A DNA stretch of 64,000 bases from Chryseobacterium endalhagicum (GTDB lineage Bacteria > Bacteroidota > Bacteroidia > Flavobacteriales > Weeksellaceae). A program made the position numbers and the translations under genes. The DNA lies in assembly GCF_016745235.1 (NCBI RefSeq), contig NZ_JAELVM010000003.1, forward strand, positions 806,001 through 870,000, read 5' to 3'. The notes below the pieces were generated by a model. It had not been told where the DNA came from. It did not search any database and saw only the letters and a list, made by a program, of their open reading frames with translations. Of the stretch, positions 35,247-44,757 are shown in pieces. Each line of letters starts with the position of its first letter. Position 1 is the stretch's first letter.

Positions 35247-36542
35247 ATGAATTCCTTTATAGAAGAACTGAAATGGCGTGGTCTTTTTGCCGATATGATG
35301 CCGGGAACCGATGAACAACTGAATAAAGAGGTAACTACTGCATATATTGGTTTCGACCCGACTGCTGATTCTTTGCATATCGGAAGTCTTATCCAGATCA
35401 AAATCCTGGCACACTTCCAGCAGCATGGCCACAAGCCTATTGCATTGGTAGGCGGTGCTACGGGAATGATTGGTGATCCTTCAGGAAAATCTGCGGAAAG
35501 AAACCTGCTGGACGAAGCCACCCTTCTTCATTATGTAGACTGTTTAAAGAACCAACTTTCAAGATTCCTGAATTTTGAAGACAATGGTCCTAATAAAGCG
35601 GAATTAGTGAACAATTACGACTGGATGAAGAATATTTCTTTCCTTGATTTTGCCAAAAATGTAGGAAAAAATATCACCGTAAATTATATGATGGCTAAAG
35701 ATTCCGTGAAAAAGAGATTTTCCGGAGACGGCGGTGCAGACGGGATGAGTTTTACGGAATTCACGTACCAGCTTATTCAGGGATATGATTTCCTTCACCT
35801 GTATCAGAATAACAATGTGAAACTGCAGATGGGAGGTTCTGACCAATGGGGAAATATCACCACGGGAACTGAACTGATCCGTAGAAAGGCTCAGGGAGAA
35901 GCATTTGCATTAACGGTTCCATTGATCACCAAAGCTGACGGTTCCAAGTTCGGAAAATCCGAAAGCGGTGAAAATTACTGGCTGGACAAAAAGAAGACAT
36001 CTCCTTATAAATTCTACCAGTTCTGGCTGAATGCTACAGATGAAGATGCTGAAAGGTTCATTAAATTCTATACTTTCATCGGAAAAGAAGAAATTGAAGC
36101 TTTAATTGAAGAACATAAAACCGCTCCTCATGAGAGAAAACTTCAGAAGAGACTGGCGGAGGAAGTAACGGTTTGGGTACATGGAAGAGAAGAGTATGAA
36201 AAAGCACTGAAAGCTTCTGAAATCCTTTTCGGACGTTCTACAGCTGAAGATCTGGTAAGCCTTGATGAGGACACTTTCCTTGAGGTTTTTGACGGTGTTC
36301 CACAGAAAGAGCTTCCAAAGGCTGATGTTCTGGGAGTAAATATTGTAGACCTTCTTTCCGAAAAATCAGGTTTTTTGAAATCTAAAAGTGAGGCACAGAG
36401 AGAGATCAAAGGAAATGCAATTTCTGTGAACAAGAATAAAGTAAACGACACGTATACCGCGAATGAAAACGACCTGATTGACAGTAAATTTTTACTGCTT
36501 CAAAAGGGTAAAAAGAGTTATTTCATCGTAAAAGTTCAATAA
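35247..36542 (+). CDS. tyrS: tyrosyl-tRNA synthetase
   Basis: 431 residues. Class I synthetase: HIGH-like HIGS in [11 protein letters not shown] at about 46, tyrosine-pocket segment [25 protein letters not shown] (in part), and KMSKS-like KFGKS at about 231. An S4-like RNA-binding domain follows at the C terminus ([21 protein letters not shown]). Standard length. Followed by a strong terminator. Confidence 0.97.
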   Translation: MNSFIEELKWRGLFADMMPGTDEQLNKEVTTAYIGFDPTADSLHIGSLIQIKILAHFQQHGHKPIALVGGATGMIGDPSGKSAERNLLDEATLLHYVDCLKNQLSRFLNFEDNGPNKAELVNNYDWMKNISFLDFAKNVGKNITVNYMMAKDSVKKRFSGDGGADGMSFTEFTYQLIQGYDFLHLYQNNNVKLQMGGSDQWGNITTGTELIRRKAQGEAFALTVPLITKADGSKFGKSESGENYWLDKKKTSPYKFYQFWLNATDEDAERFIKFYTFIGKEEIEALIEEHKTAPHERKLQKRLAEEVTVWVHGREEYEKALKASEILFGRSTAEDLVSLDEDTFLEVFDGVPQKELPKADVLGVNIVDLLSEKSGFLKSKSEAQREIKGNAISVNKNKVNDTYTANENDLIDSKFLLLQKGKKSYFIVKVQ

Positions 36543-36565
36543 GATACTTCATATATAATCATATC

Positions 36566-36594
36566 AAAAGGCTGTTTTTTTTAAACAGCCTTTT
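36566..36594 (+). terminator. terminator of tyrS
   Basis: AAAAGGCTGTTT/AAACAGCCTTTT stem plus T-run, 24 bp after the stop. Confidence 0.9.
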
Positions 36595-36777
36595 TGATTT
36601 CGTAAAAATTTAAAATAAAAACCGTGGAATGACTCACGGCCTTTGTAGAGAGAGTTATCATTTTAAAGTTTTGATAATCTTCATTATTCACTTCAAAATT
36701 GACATGAAAAAACTATTATAAAAATTACATATGTTTAGTGTTTGGTGAGTTTTTCCTTTTGTTTGATGGGTATCTGT

Positions 36778-37284
36778 TTAAAATTTATATGAAATCCCGG
36801 CTTTCCCTCCTGATGCTACACTTCCACCTCCTACTTCCACATTCACTGCGAAATGATCTGTGAAATAATAACGGCCGCCAATCTGGCCGGCAAAGCCTAC
36901 ACCTGAAGAGTCTCCGTCTAAATAATCATAATCCGAGTCTCTGTATTGGTAAGAAAAAGAATTATAGGCTAAGGTAACTCCTGCGTATACATCAAATTTA
37001 TTCGGAATTTTAAGCAGGGTATTGAAATGGTAGTTTCCGTTCACTCCTACTCCGAACCATCTTCCTTTGATATCGCCAGAATATTTTTCGGTAGCAAAAC
37101 TTCCTTCAATCCCTACGGTAATATCTTTGTGAACTCCATAATCCAGTCCCGCATAAACAGGCATTCCCCATCCGTTAGCAAGTCCGATCCCTGCGTTGAT
37201 CTGAGCGTCACCTTTTTGTACCCTCTGGGCATTCATAATTCCAAAAAAGGAAAATAAGCCCAGTAAAAAGATCTTTTTTTTCAT
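36778..37284 (-). CDS. outer membrane beta-barrel protein
   Basis: 168 residues; signal peptide ends near GIMNAQ. Repeated amphipathic strands (DAQINAGIGLANGWGMPVYA, VGVNGNYHFNTLL, FAVNVEVGGGS) and a C-terminal strand ending in phenylalanine (AGISYKF) are characteristic of small 8-strand OMP_b-brl porins. Function unknown. Monocistronic. Confidence 0.83.
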   Translation of the reverse strand: MKKKIFLLGLFSFFGIMNAQRVQKGDAQINAGIGLANGWGMPVYAGLDYGVHKDITVGIEGSFATEKYSGDIKGRWFGVGVNGNYHFNTLLKIPNKFDVYAGVTLAYNSFSYQYRDSDYDYLDGDSSGVGFAGQIGGRYYFTDHFAVNVEVGGGSVASGGKAGISYKF

Positions 37285-37475
37285 TCTATATATTTTAAGT
37301 TTTAATGTTGTTTGCTTTTGTGTGTGTTAAGACTTCTGCAAAGCTATCGGCGGAAGAGGTGGAAAACAATCCTTGAAAAGCTGTAATTTTTTCTACTGAT
37401 TTTTAGGTATTTTTAATCATTGTATTTTTAACTAAATTCAGCCTTTTACAAATAAAAAATCATCAAACTAAAGAG

Positions 37476-39473
37476 ATGAAGAGAATAATGTTTTTTCTAT
37501 GCATTCTGACGGCTTTTGTACTAAAGGCACAGGAGCTGGTTCCGCTTAATGAGAAAAAATATACAGACAGTTTACAGACGACTGCGGATAACCAGAGAAA
37601 CAGCGGCCTTTCCAGGGCTGATGCTTACTTTTTATTGTCCAGTTATTACCGGAATTTTGATCCTGCATCAAGCCGGAAGTATCTGGATAATGGAAAAGCA
37701 CTTATGGGTAAAGATCCTTTCACTGCTGCTAAGTATTTTTATTATGAAGGGCAGTATTATACGGATCAGGATAAAGAAAAAGCAATTTCATACTACCAGA
37801 ACGCCATTCAGGCATTTTCAAAACTAAAGTCCAAAGAGTCTGATTTCTATCTGGCTTTGTGCTGGTACAACTACGGTATAGCGAAAAAGAACACAGAAGG
37901 TTATCCCTACTTAATAAAAACCATGCTTGAGAAAAGCATCCCGATAGCTGAAAAACATGGCGAAACCAAGGTATTGGGGTTTCTGTATACGCAGCTTGCC
38001 CTGATGCTTACGTATAATGCAGAATTTGAAAAAGCAGGCAATTATAACACAAAAGCCCTTCAGGTTCTGGAGAAAACAGCACCTCAATCTCCCGAGATGT
38101 TTTTTACCTACCTTAATATGACCAGCAATTATTGCTATCAGGTAAAGGCAGACATGGGAAAAAAGTTTCTGGATAAAGCAGAAAAAATGATTTCCCCTTA
38201 TCCCGATTCTTCTTCAAATGCATCTTTCTACTATAATAAAACGCTTTATTTTGTAAGTAAGCAGGAGCATGATCAAGCATTGCAGGCTATAGATAAGGGA
38301 CTGTTCTACACTAAAAAATTCAGGATGAAACTGATGATGCAGATGTTCTATTTCCATAAATATGATATCTTCAAAAAACAGAAAAAATTTACTGAAGCCA
38401 AAAATTTACTGGAAGATATCCTTGCAGAAAAGACCCTGGCAACAGATCTCAATAATAAAAAAATAATGTATCAGCATCTTTCCGACATCAATGAAATCCT
38501 GGGAGATCCTGTACAGGCTTTGGTATGGCAGAAAAAGTATTCCAAACTGAATGACAGCTTAAATGCGGAAAACATCAAGCTGGAGATCAATAAGATTGAA
38601 AGAAAATACAATACCTCCGAAAAGGAGAAAAAAATAGCCTTCCTGAATTCGGAAAAGAACCAGAAGGAAATGGAGGTCAATAAGAAAAATTATTATTTGT
38701 GGGTATTAAGCCTTGTTCTCTTATTGATCATTATTCTCTTAATCTTCCTTTTCGTTATTTACAGAAATAATAAAAAACTGTCCGAACAGAAAGAGATCAA
38801 CCTTCAGCAGAAAATAGAAGATATTAAACAGAAAGAGGAACTCACTTTAACGAAAGCGATTCTGGAAGGTGAAGAAAAAGAAAGAGAACGTATTGCAAAG
38901 GATCTTCATGACGGTCTTGGAGGAATGCTGGCCGGCGTTAAAATTAATTTTTCCACCTGGTCATCTGCCCATCTGGAAGCAAAGAAACATGGAGATTTTT
39001 ACAAAATCTTAGATCAGCTTGACCTTTCAATCGCTGAACTGAGACATGTTGCGAGAAATCTGATGCCGGAATCCCTGCTGAATTTCGGTCTTGAAACGGC
39101 TTTACATGATCTGTGCGAATTTTACATCCGGAAAGATCTGGACATTTATTTCCAGCCCATTAATATTGAAAAGAAACTTCCTCTTACGATTCAGCTTAAT
39201 ATTTACAGGATTGTACAGGAACTGCTGGCCAATGCGGTGAAACATTCCGGAGCAAGTAACATTCTGCTGCAATGTTCTCAGTCCGGAGAAAATTTCCTGA
39301 TCACCATAGAAGATAATGGTAAAGGATTCAATAAAGAACGCCAGGAACCGGTAAAGGGCATGGGCTTTTTAAATTTAAAAAACAGGGTGAACTACCTGAA
39401 AGGAAAAATAGAAATACACTCAGACCCTCAGGGAACAACTATTAACATTGAACTCAGTACACATGGTGAATGA
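37476..39473 (+). CDS. TPR-containing sensor histidine kinase, NarL-partner (HisKA_3) type
   Basis: 665 residues: signal peptide (ends near LKAQ), tetratricopeptide-like repeats over about 60-400, one transmembrane helix at about 410-430 (LWVLSLVLLLIIILLIFLFV), a coiled segment, HisKA_3 box with H478 in ERIAKDLHDGLGG, and a HATPase domain (QELLANAVKHSGAS, IEDNGKGF, GMGFLNLKNRV). The reading frame overlaps the NarL-type response regulator that follows by 11 bp, so the two are translationally coupled partners. The signal sensed is unknown. Confidence 0.93.
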   Translation: MKRIMFFLCILTAFVLKAQELVPLNEKKYTDSLQTTADNQRNSGLSRADAYFLLSSYYRNFDPASSRKYLDNGKALMGKDPFTAAKYFYYEGQYYTDQDKEKAISYYQNAIQAFSKLKSKESDFYLALCWYNYGIAKKNTEGYPYLIKTMLEKSIPIAEKHGETKVLGFLYTQLALMLTYNAEFEKAGNYNTKALQVLEKTAPQSPEMFFTYLNMTSNYCYQVKADMGKKFLDKAEKMISPYPDSSSNASFYYNKTLYFVSKQEHDQALQAIDKGLFYTKKFRMKLMMQMFYFHKYDIFKKQKKFTEAKNLLEDILAEKTLATDLNNKKIMYQHLSDINEILGDPVQALVWQKKYSKLNDSLNAENIKLEINKIERKYNTSEKEKKIAFLNSEKNQKEMEVNKKNYYLWVLSLVLLLIIILLIFLFVIYRNNKKLSEQKEINLQQKIEDIKQKEELTLTKAILEGEEKERERIAKDLHDGLGGMLAGVKINFSTWSSAHLEAKKHGDFYKILDQLDLSIAELRHVARNLMPESLLNFGLETALHDLCEFYIRKDLDIYFQPINIEKKLPLTIQLNIYRIVQELLANAVKHSGASNILLQCSQSGENFLITIEDNGKGFNKERQEPVKGMGFLNLKNRVNYLKGKIEIHSDPQGTTINIELSTHGE

Positions 39474-40101
39474 AAAAATAAATATCGTTATTGTAGATGA
39501 TCACCCTATCGTTATCGAAGGGCTTAAAATGATGCTGAAAAGCCAGCCTTTTTTTAATATTTCCGAAAGCTTTACGTCCGGTTCAGAGATCCTAAGTTTC
39601 ATCCGTACCCATGAAGTGGATATTATCCTTCTGGACATTACCCTGCCGGATGCCAATGGAACAGAACTCTGTCGTGAAATTAAAAAGATATCACCCCAAA
39701 CCTCGGTGATCATGTTCAGCAACCGCTCGGAGCGAAGCATTATCATGCAGGCTATACAGAACGGAGCCAGCGGTTATCTTCTGAAAAATACGTCTATAGA
39801 TGAACTGGTCGTGTGCATCAAAGGGGCACTTTCCGGGAATATTGTATTTTGTAATGAAACCAAGCAGATCATCAGCAGACCGTCTCAGAACGACCACCCT
39901 ATACCAAGGCTTACCAAAAGGGAAAAACAGATCCTTCAGATGGTTGCGCAGGGGAAAACGAGTGCTATGATTGCGGAAGAACTGTTTCTCAGCCCTCTGA
40001 CTGTGGACACCCACCGAAAGAACCTATTGCAGAAATTTAAAGCCAAGAATTCCACTGAGCTGATCAACCGCGCTGTCCAGCAGCATCTGCTTGAAGAATA
40101 A
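39463..40101 (+). CDS. NarL/FixJ family response regulator
   Basis: 212 residues from the ATG at 39463 (MVNEKINIVIVDDHP), which fits the receiver better than 39448. Receiver: DD in VIVDDHP, phospho-acceptor Asp in VDIILLDITLPDANG, and GASGYLLKNTS with the conserved lysine. C-terminal LuxR-type helix-turn-helix: LTKREKQILQMVAQGKTSAM and LSPLTVDTHRKNLLQKF. Cognate partner of the overlapping kinase gene. Confidence 0.94.
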   Translation: MVNEKINIVIVDDHPIVIEGLKMMLKSQPFFNISESFTSGSEILSFIRTHEVDIILLDITLPDANGTELCREIKKISPQTSVIMFSNRSERSIIMQAIQNGASGYLLKNTSIDELVVCIKGALSGNIVFCNETKQIISRPSQNDHPIPRLTKREKQILQMVAQGKTSAMIAEELFLSPLTVDTHRKNLLQKFKAKNSTELINRAVQQHLLEE

Positions 40102-40124
40102 ATTGACAAAGATTACAATAAAAA

Positions 40125-40146
40125 AAACCGCTTTTTAAAGCGGTTT
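40125..40146. terminator. bidirectional terminator
   Basis: AAACCGCTTT/AAAGCGGTTT hairpin between the response regulator (plus) and the lipoprotein gene (minus), 22-24 bp from each stop, with A/T runs on both sides. Confidence 0.88.
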
Positions 40147-40167
40147 TGATATATATGAGTATATATT

Positions 40168-40590
40168 TTATAATTCCAGGAAGCTGTAATCAATAGAAGC
40201 TACCAGAGGACCTGCTCCTTTTTTCTTCTGTGTTCTTACGATTTCTCCGTCTATCCAAAGATTAACGACCAATTCTGAATCGGCATCCGGAAGATCTGCT
40301 TTCGCATCAAGATTCAACTGAGCCTGGCTGGAATTAACGAAAAACTCTCCGCTCGTCCAGGTTGTCCCTACAGGATCGAAAATATCAGTTTTAGCTGTTC
40401 CTACCTGCGTTACAATAGCTTTAATAACACCTCCGGTAGTTGTTTTCACTTCAAACTGAACAACGTGATCTGTAAATTCCTCATCATCATCATCCTTTTT
40501 ACAAGAATTAACCACAGTAATTACAGAAAATAACAGAACGAATAAAAAAGAAAGTCTAAGTAAACTTTTTGATTTGTAAAATTGCTTCAT
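40168..40590 (-). CDS. hypothetical lipoprotein
   Basis: 140 residues. Signal peptide with lipobox VVNSC, then an acidic KKDDDDEEF stretch typical of flavobacterial surface lipoprotein leaders. The mature domain is a small beta-rich fold (HVVQFEVKTTTGGVIKAIVT, ELVVNLWIDGEIVRTQ). No named family recognised. Monocistronic. Confidence 0.75.
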   Translation of the reverse strand: MKQFYKSKSLLRLSFLFVLLFSVITVVNSCKKDDDDEEFTDHVVQFEVKTTTGGVIKAIVTQVGTAKTDIFDPVGTTWTSGEFFVNSSQAQLNLDAKADLPDADSELVVNLWIDGEIVRTQKKKGAGPLVASIDYSFLEL

Positions 40591-40803
40591 TTCTCCAAAT
40601 AGATTTTTAATGTTTCAAATATAAGTTTTTTATTAATATAAAAATAACTTTTATGAAAAATTTCCAATAAAGATTTCCAATTAATATCAAATCAGCAAAA
40701 ACAATATTTTCAGGATCAGTCCGTATTGGAACGTGTAAACAGCTTCATCACAAAGACAAAAATCAGCACCGATTTTGGAGTGTTTTCAATGTAATTTATT
40801 AAT

Positions 40804-40811
40804 TATATTTG
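40804..40811 (+). promoter_or_regulatory. -7 box directly before the esterase start
   Basis: TATATTTG fits TAnnTTTG and ends only 4 bp before the ATG at 40816, which implies a leaderless or nearly leaderless mRNA. Confidence 0.55.
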
Positions 40812-40815
40812 CTGT

Positions 40816-41454
40816 ATGAATTTAGATTATATAGTAAGAGAACCGGAACATATCACCCCAAATACCACAGTCCTTTTCATGCTTCATGGCTATGGCAGCA
40901 ACGAACAGGATCTTTTCAGCTTCAGGGAAACCCTTCCTGCCGACTGGCTTATCGTAAGCTTCAGGGCACCCAGAGATACCCAGTTTGAAGGTTATTCATG
41001 GTTTGATATTGACTTTAATAATGCTGAGAATTTCATTGATCTTCCACAGGCTAAAGAATCATTGAACGGAGTGCTGGAAAGCATCCTGAAAATCGTTAAT
41101 CATTATGGACTTACCGAAGGCAAGGTGCATTTATGCGGCTTCAGCCAGGGTGGAATATTATGCTATGCGCTGGCATTGAAACATCCGGATATGTTTAATT
41201 ATGTAGCGTGCCTGAGCAGCTATCCTGAAGAAAAGCTTCTGGATGATATTGTAAAAGACAAAAAGAAACTGGAAAGACTTCGTTTTTTCATATCACACGG
41301 AACAGATGATGCAGTGATCCCTATGGAATGGGGAAGAAAAGCGGCAGACCTTCTTTATGACCTGAGCTGCTATTTTACTTTCAGGGAATACATGAGCGGG
41401 CATGGAGTGAATCAGAAGAATTATATGGATCTTATGGATTTCTTTTCAAAATAA
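40816..41454 (+). CDS. phospholipase/carboxylesterase family esterase
   Basis: 212 residues, single alpha/beta-hydrolase domain. Oxyanion region FMLHGYGSNEQDLF, nucleophile elbow LCGFSQGGIL (G-x-S-x-G), acid D in ISHGTDDAVIPMEWG and histidine in MSGHGVN complete the triad. Family: carboxylesterase/acyl-protein thioesterase-like serine hydrolases; cytoplasmic. Substrate unknown. Confidence 0.9.
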   Translation: MNLDYIVREPEHITPNTTVLFMLHGYGSNEQDLFSFRETLPADWLIVSFRAPRDTQFEGYSWFDIDFNNAENFIDLPQAKESLNGVLESILKIVNHYGLTEGKVHLCGFSQGGILCYALALKHPDMFNYVACLSSYPEEKLLDDIVKDKKKLERLRFFISHGTDDAVIPMEWGRKAADLLYDLSCYFTFREYMSGHGVNQKNYMDLMDFFSK

Positions 41455-41571
41455 CCCACGAATTATAATAATTTAATCAAAACACCCATCTTCATTGAAG
41501 TTTATATAAACATTCCTGTATTTGGAATGTTTTTTTATTGACATTAGGGATTATTTCACTAAATTCAGTAA

Positions 41572-42900
41572 ATGAAAGTAAAGCTTTTTCTTCTGGTATT
41601 GTTCCTTAGCATTTTTCTCAGTGCCCAGAACTCTTTTGAGCTCATTAATACAAAAAAAGCAGTGATTCCTTTTAAGCTTATCAACAATCTTATTTTCATC
41701 CCGATCACTGTAAATGGTGCAGAACTGACTTTTATGCTGGATACCGGAGTGGCGGAAACCATTCTTTTCAGCCTGGACAATAAGGAAGTGAAGCTGCAGA
41801 ACATAGAAAAGATAAAATTTTCAGGGCTTGGAGGTAATTTAAGTATTGACGGTTTTAAATCTGACCGTAACATAGCCAAGATCGGTGATAACGTCATCAA
41901 TTCATCAATGCTTCTGTATATTGTTGTTGATGAAGAATTCAACATTTCATCCCACATCGGAATTCCTGTAAACGGGGTAATAGGATATCATTTTTTTAAG
42001 AATCATCCCATTTCAATAGATTATACATCCAAAAAATTAACCATTTATCAGGACGAGAAAACATTTAAAAAGAAAATCCGGAAGTTTGATGTACTGCCAA
42101 TGAGCATAGAAAAAGACAAACCTTACCTCTATGCCGACATCGAAATGACCAACGAAAAAAGAAGCTCAAAACTGCTGATAGATCTTGGAAACAGCGATGC
42201 GATATGGCTCTTCCCTACCCTTATCAAAGATTTTGTCTACAACCGGCCGAATATTGATGATTATCTGGGCCGGGGATTCAATGGGGATATTTTTGGTAAA
42301 AGAAGCAGAATTCACAACTTTTATCTCAATGATTTTAAATTTGAAAAACCTCTTACCTCCATGCCTGATGAGTATTCCATCCAGCATGTTACGCTTGTAA
42401 AAGACAGAAAGGGCTCTGTGGGCGGAGAAATAATGCGCAGGTTTTCTATAGTTTTCGATTATCCGGGAGAAAAACTATATTTGAAGAAGAACAGGAATTT
42501 CAATGATCCTTTTCATTTTAATATGAGCGGACTGGATTTTAAGCAGGACGGATTGGAATGGCAGCAGGACCGGGTAAAAATTGAGCCCAAACAGCTATCA
42601 CCCACTTCTTTTGGCACTGAAATTTCCATGGGAAATAATTTTCAGTATAAATTTACACTAAAACCCATCTTTTCCGTAGCCGGAGTCCGTAAAGACTCAC
42701 CTGCATTTAATGCCGGGCTGAAAAAAGATGACCGCATCATTACCATCAACGGAAGCCGGACCTCGGACATGACCATGGAAAAAATCCTGGAAATCATGAA
42801 ATCTGATGAAGGAAGAAATATCACCATGGTGGTCATGAGAAAGGACAAAGAAATGACCTTTAGTTTTGTACTGGAAGATCCTATACCTTATCGAGAATAG
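41572..42900 (+). CDS. secreted retropepsin-like aspartyl protease with PDZ domain
   Basis: 442 residues; signal peptide ends near LSAQ. Aspartyl protease motif FMLDTGVAETILFSL (D-T-G) and a second loop LLIDLGNSDAIWLFP, which could be the partner half in DLGNS form. A C-terminal PDZ domain (SVAGVRKDSPAFNAGLKKDD, IITINGSR) follows. Probably a periplasmic protease of the PDZ-aspartyl type; activity not tested by sequence beyond the DTG motif. The next gene starts 3 bp later. Confidence 0.87.
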   Translation: MKVKLFLLVLFLSIFLSAQNSFELINTKKAVIPFKLINNLIFIPITVNGAELTFMLDTGVAETILFSLDNKEVKLQNIEKIKFSGLGGNLSIDGFKSDRNIAKIGDNVINSSMLLYIVVDEEFNISSHIGIPVNGVIGYHFFKNHPISIDYTSKKLTIYQDEKTFKKKIRKFDVLPMSIEKDKPYLYADIEMTNEKRSSKLLIDLGNSDAIWLFPTLIKDFVYNRPNIDDYLGRGFNGDIFGKRSRIHNFYLNDFKFEKPLTSMPDEYSIQHVTLVKDRKGSVGGEIMRRFSIVFDYPGEKLYLKKNRNFNDPFHFNMSGLDFKQDGLEWQQDRVKIEPKQLSPTSFGTEISMGNNFQYKFTLKPIFSVAGVRKDSPAFNAGLKKDDRIITINGSRTSDMTMEKILEIMKSDEGRNITMVVMRKDKEMTFSFVLEDPIPYRE

Positions 42901-42903
42901 CCT

Positions 42904-43431
42904 ATGAAAACAGAAGAAAGCACAATAGATAAAATAAGAACCCGGCCGAGATTCAAGATGTTTACCCATCTTACGAAAGAAGAATATGCTGAAAATCTGA
43001 AAAAATATCTCGCCGATCATAAAGAAGAATTTTCCGGAAATATCAACAAAGAAGTAGCCACCATCTGGGTTCAGACAGAATACGATAATTACTGGAAGCC
43101 CAGATTATCTTTACGGGTAGAAATTGAAGATGACGAAACGGCTATCCGGGGAATATTCGGGCCGAGTTCTGCGGTCTGGACATTTTTTATGTTCCTGTAT
43201 TTTTCGTTTTCCATTCTCTGGATGACGTTTTTCACGATGTACTATGTAGAAAAGCAGATAAAAAGCGCTGAGTTCCCGTGGGCCCTGAGCGCTTCATTCG
43301 TTATGATATTCTTTATCCTTCTTACTTATGCGGCAGCCAGATTCGGGCAGCACAAGGGCAAGGAAGAGATGCTTAAGCTGAGAAGATTTGCCGAAGAATC
43401 TACATTACAGTTTGAAAAGAAAATTAATTAA
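42904..43431 (+). CDS. hypothetical membrane protein
   Basis: 175 residues. A soluble N-terminal half (HLTKEEYAENLKKYLADHKE, IWVQTEYDNYWKPRLSLRV) and two transmembrane helices (about 86-108, FFMFLYFSFSILWMTFF, and 118-138, FVMIFFILLTYAA). No named family recognised. It starts 3 bp after the aspartyl protease gene, so co-expressed with it. Its stop lies 8 bp from a family B repeat. Confidence 0.75.
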   Translation: MKTEESTIDKIRTRPRFKMFTHLTKEEYAENLKKYLADHKEEFSGNINKEVATIWVQTEYDNYWKPRLSLRVEIEDDETAIRGIFGPSSAVWTFFMFLYFSFSILWMTFFTMYYVEKQIKSAEFPWALSASFVMIFFILLTYAAARFGQHKGKEEMLKLRRFAEESTLQFEKKIN

Positions 43432-43438
43432 GTAATAC

Positions 43439-43602
43439 GGTCAGGAAGTTTGAGGTCCGAAGATGGAAGTTATTGATGCCCAAAAGCAGCATTGTCATAT
43501 CGTTTTAATATTTCCAACCTACTTCAAGGAATAATTTTAAGGTAACTATTTAATAGTGTTGCCTAACAGTAACTTCCAGCCTCCCGCTTCCATCTTCCAG
43601 CC
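43439..43602 (+). repeat. family B ~162-bp interspersed element, full copy
   Basis: 164 bp, opposite in orientation to 20386-20546 and alignable end to end with it. Begins GGTCAGGAAGTTTGAGG, ends CTTCCATCTTCCAGCC; the inverted ends can pair over about 35 bp. It fills almost the whole gap between two convergent stop codons (43431 and 43607), so it may also work as a terminator. Confidence 0.85.
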
Positions 43603-43606
43603 AGAA

Positions 43607-44644
43607 TTAATTAGCAGGAATTTCAGCCGGCTTTTCAGTCTGGGCCGGTACAGCCATAGCTTTAGCCGTTTTAATGGAATCTGCTACTTTTTCCCTGTTA
43701 TCCTGTTCTTTGATCATTTTATCAACATGAGATTCCAGAAGCTTGGTCATTTCTTCCACAGAAATATTGTTCGCATTAGGGTCTTCCAGAAGTTTTCTCC
43801 AGGGTTTTCTTCCACCCCATTTATAATCCCCGAACACCATCACAGGCGTTCCTTTCGCTTTGGTTGTTGCACCTCCGGGATTCAGGATCCAGGTGTCAGC
43901 ATAAGAATACAGCCACTGGGCATCTTTCATCAGCAAACGTAAACATGAGTGTGAGGCCGGATATCCCGGAAGATCATACTGGTGCCATCCGATACCGCCA
44001 ATATTATGGATATTGAAATTATACGGAAGTTTCCACTCGCTGCTCACTGTAGAGATGGACAGCTTCTTTTTCCAGTTGGCAAACGTAAGTCCACGTGTGG
44101 TCTGCGCTGCTTTTTTACCCATACTCGTCGGGCCCCATTTCACAAGGCTCCCGTTGGAATAAACCCCGTAAGCCTGTATTGGATAGGAAAAAATCACAAA
44201 TTTCTTCACGCCGCTTAATATGTCAAGCTGCATCGGAAACGGTGAATAAGACATCAGTGTGGTATCTATTTTGGCAGGAACCACCAAAGTATCAGAATTC
44301 CATTTATTCTTGGAATCCAGTCTGTTCAGAGCAAGGATAGCATAGCGCTCCTTCTCATTGTATTTCTTGCTGAATTCTGCATATACGGAATCTCTCAGCT
44401 TTTTATCTTTTGGAAGGACAAACGCGTTATAAAAACCGGTTTCCTGCATGGCAGGCGGCACAGATTCCTTTTGCACCACAGAATCTTTCTTGATAGAATC
44501 TTTTTCTACCGCCGGAGTTTCTGATGAAGAAACGGTATCTTTTAAAGTATCGCTTATTTTTTCAATTTCTTTTTTACATGAAACCAGCATTGCAGCGCAA
44601 AAACCGGCATATAAAAGTATTTTTTTCACAGATATGTTTTTCAT
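43607..44644 (-). CDS. L,D-transpeptidase (YkuD) lipoprotein
   Basis: 345 residues. Lipobox AMLVSC, then a Ser/Thr/Glu-rich linker (about 30-65). The YkuD catalytic motif is GYPASHSCLRLLMKDAQWLY, with His, Cys and Arg in H-x-C-x-R order; KFVIFSYPIQAYGVYSNG is the N-terminal part of the fold. These enzymes cross-link peptidoglycan or attach proteins to it. The last ~60 residues are charged and alanine/proline-rich. Convergent with the 175-residue membrane protein gene. Confidence 0.88.
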   Translation of the reverse strand: MKNISVKKILLYAGFCAAMLVSCKKEIEKISDTLKDTVSSSETPAVEKDSIKKDSVVQKESVPPAMQETGFYNAFVLPKDKKLRDSVYAEFSKKYNEKERYAILALNRLDSKNKWNSDTLVVPAKIDTTLMSYSPFPMQLDILSGVKKFVIFSYPIQAYGVYSNGSLVKWGPTSMGKKAAQTTRGLTFANWKKKLSISTVSSEWKLPYNFNIHNIGGIGWHQYDLPGYPASHSCLRLLMKDAQWLYSYADTWILNPGGATTKAKGTPVMVFGDYKWGGRKPWRKLLEDPNANNISVEEMTKLLESHVDKMIKEQDNREKVADSIKTAKAMAVPAQTEKPAEIPAN

Positions 44645-44723
44645 AAATAAATCAGGTCATCTAGTTTGGCTACCCAGTGCAAATATCAGACCTAAAACTG
44701 AACAAAAAAAGAGCTTGTGAAAA

Positions 44724-44743
44724 ATACCGTAAAAAAACGGTAT
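44724..44743 (-). terminator. terminator of the LuxR-type gene
   Basis: ATACCGT/ACGGTAT stem with a 6-nt loop and T-run on the minus strand, 15 bp after the stop. Confidence 0.8.
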
Positions 44744-44757
44744 GGATGTAAATGATT

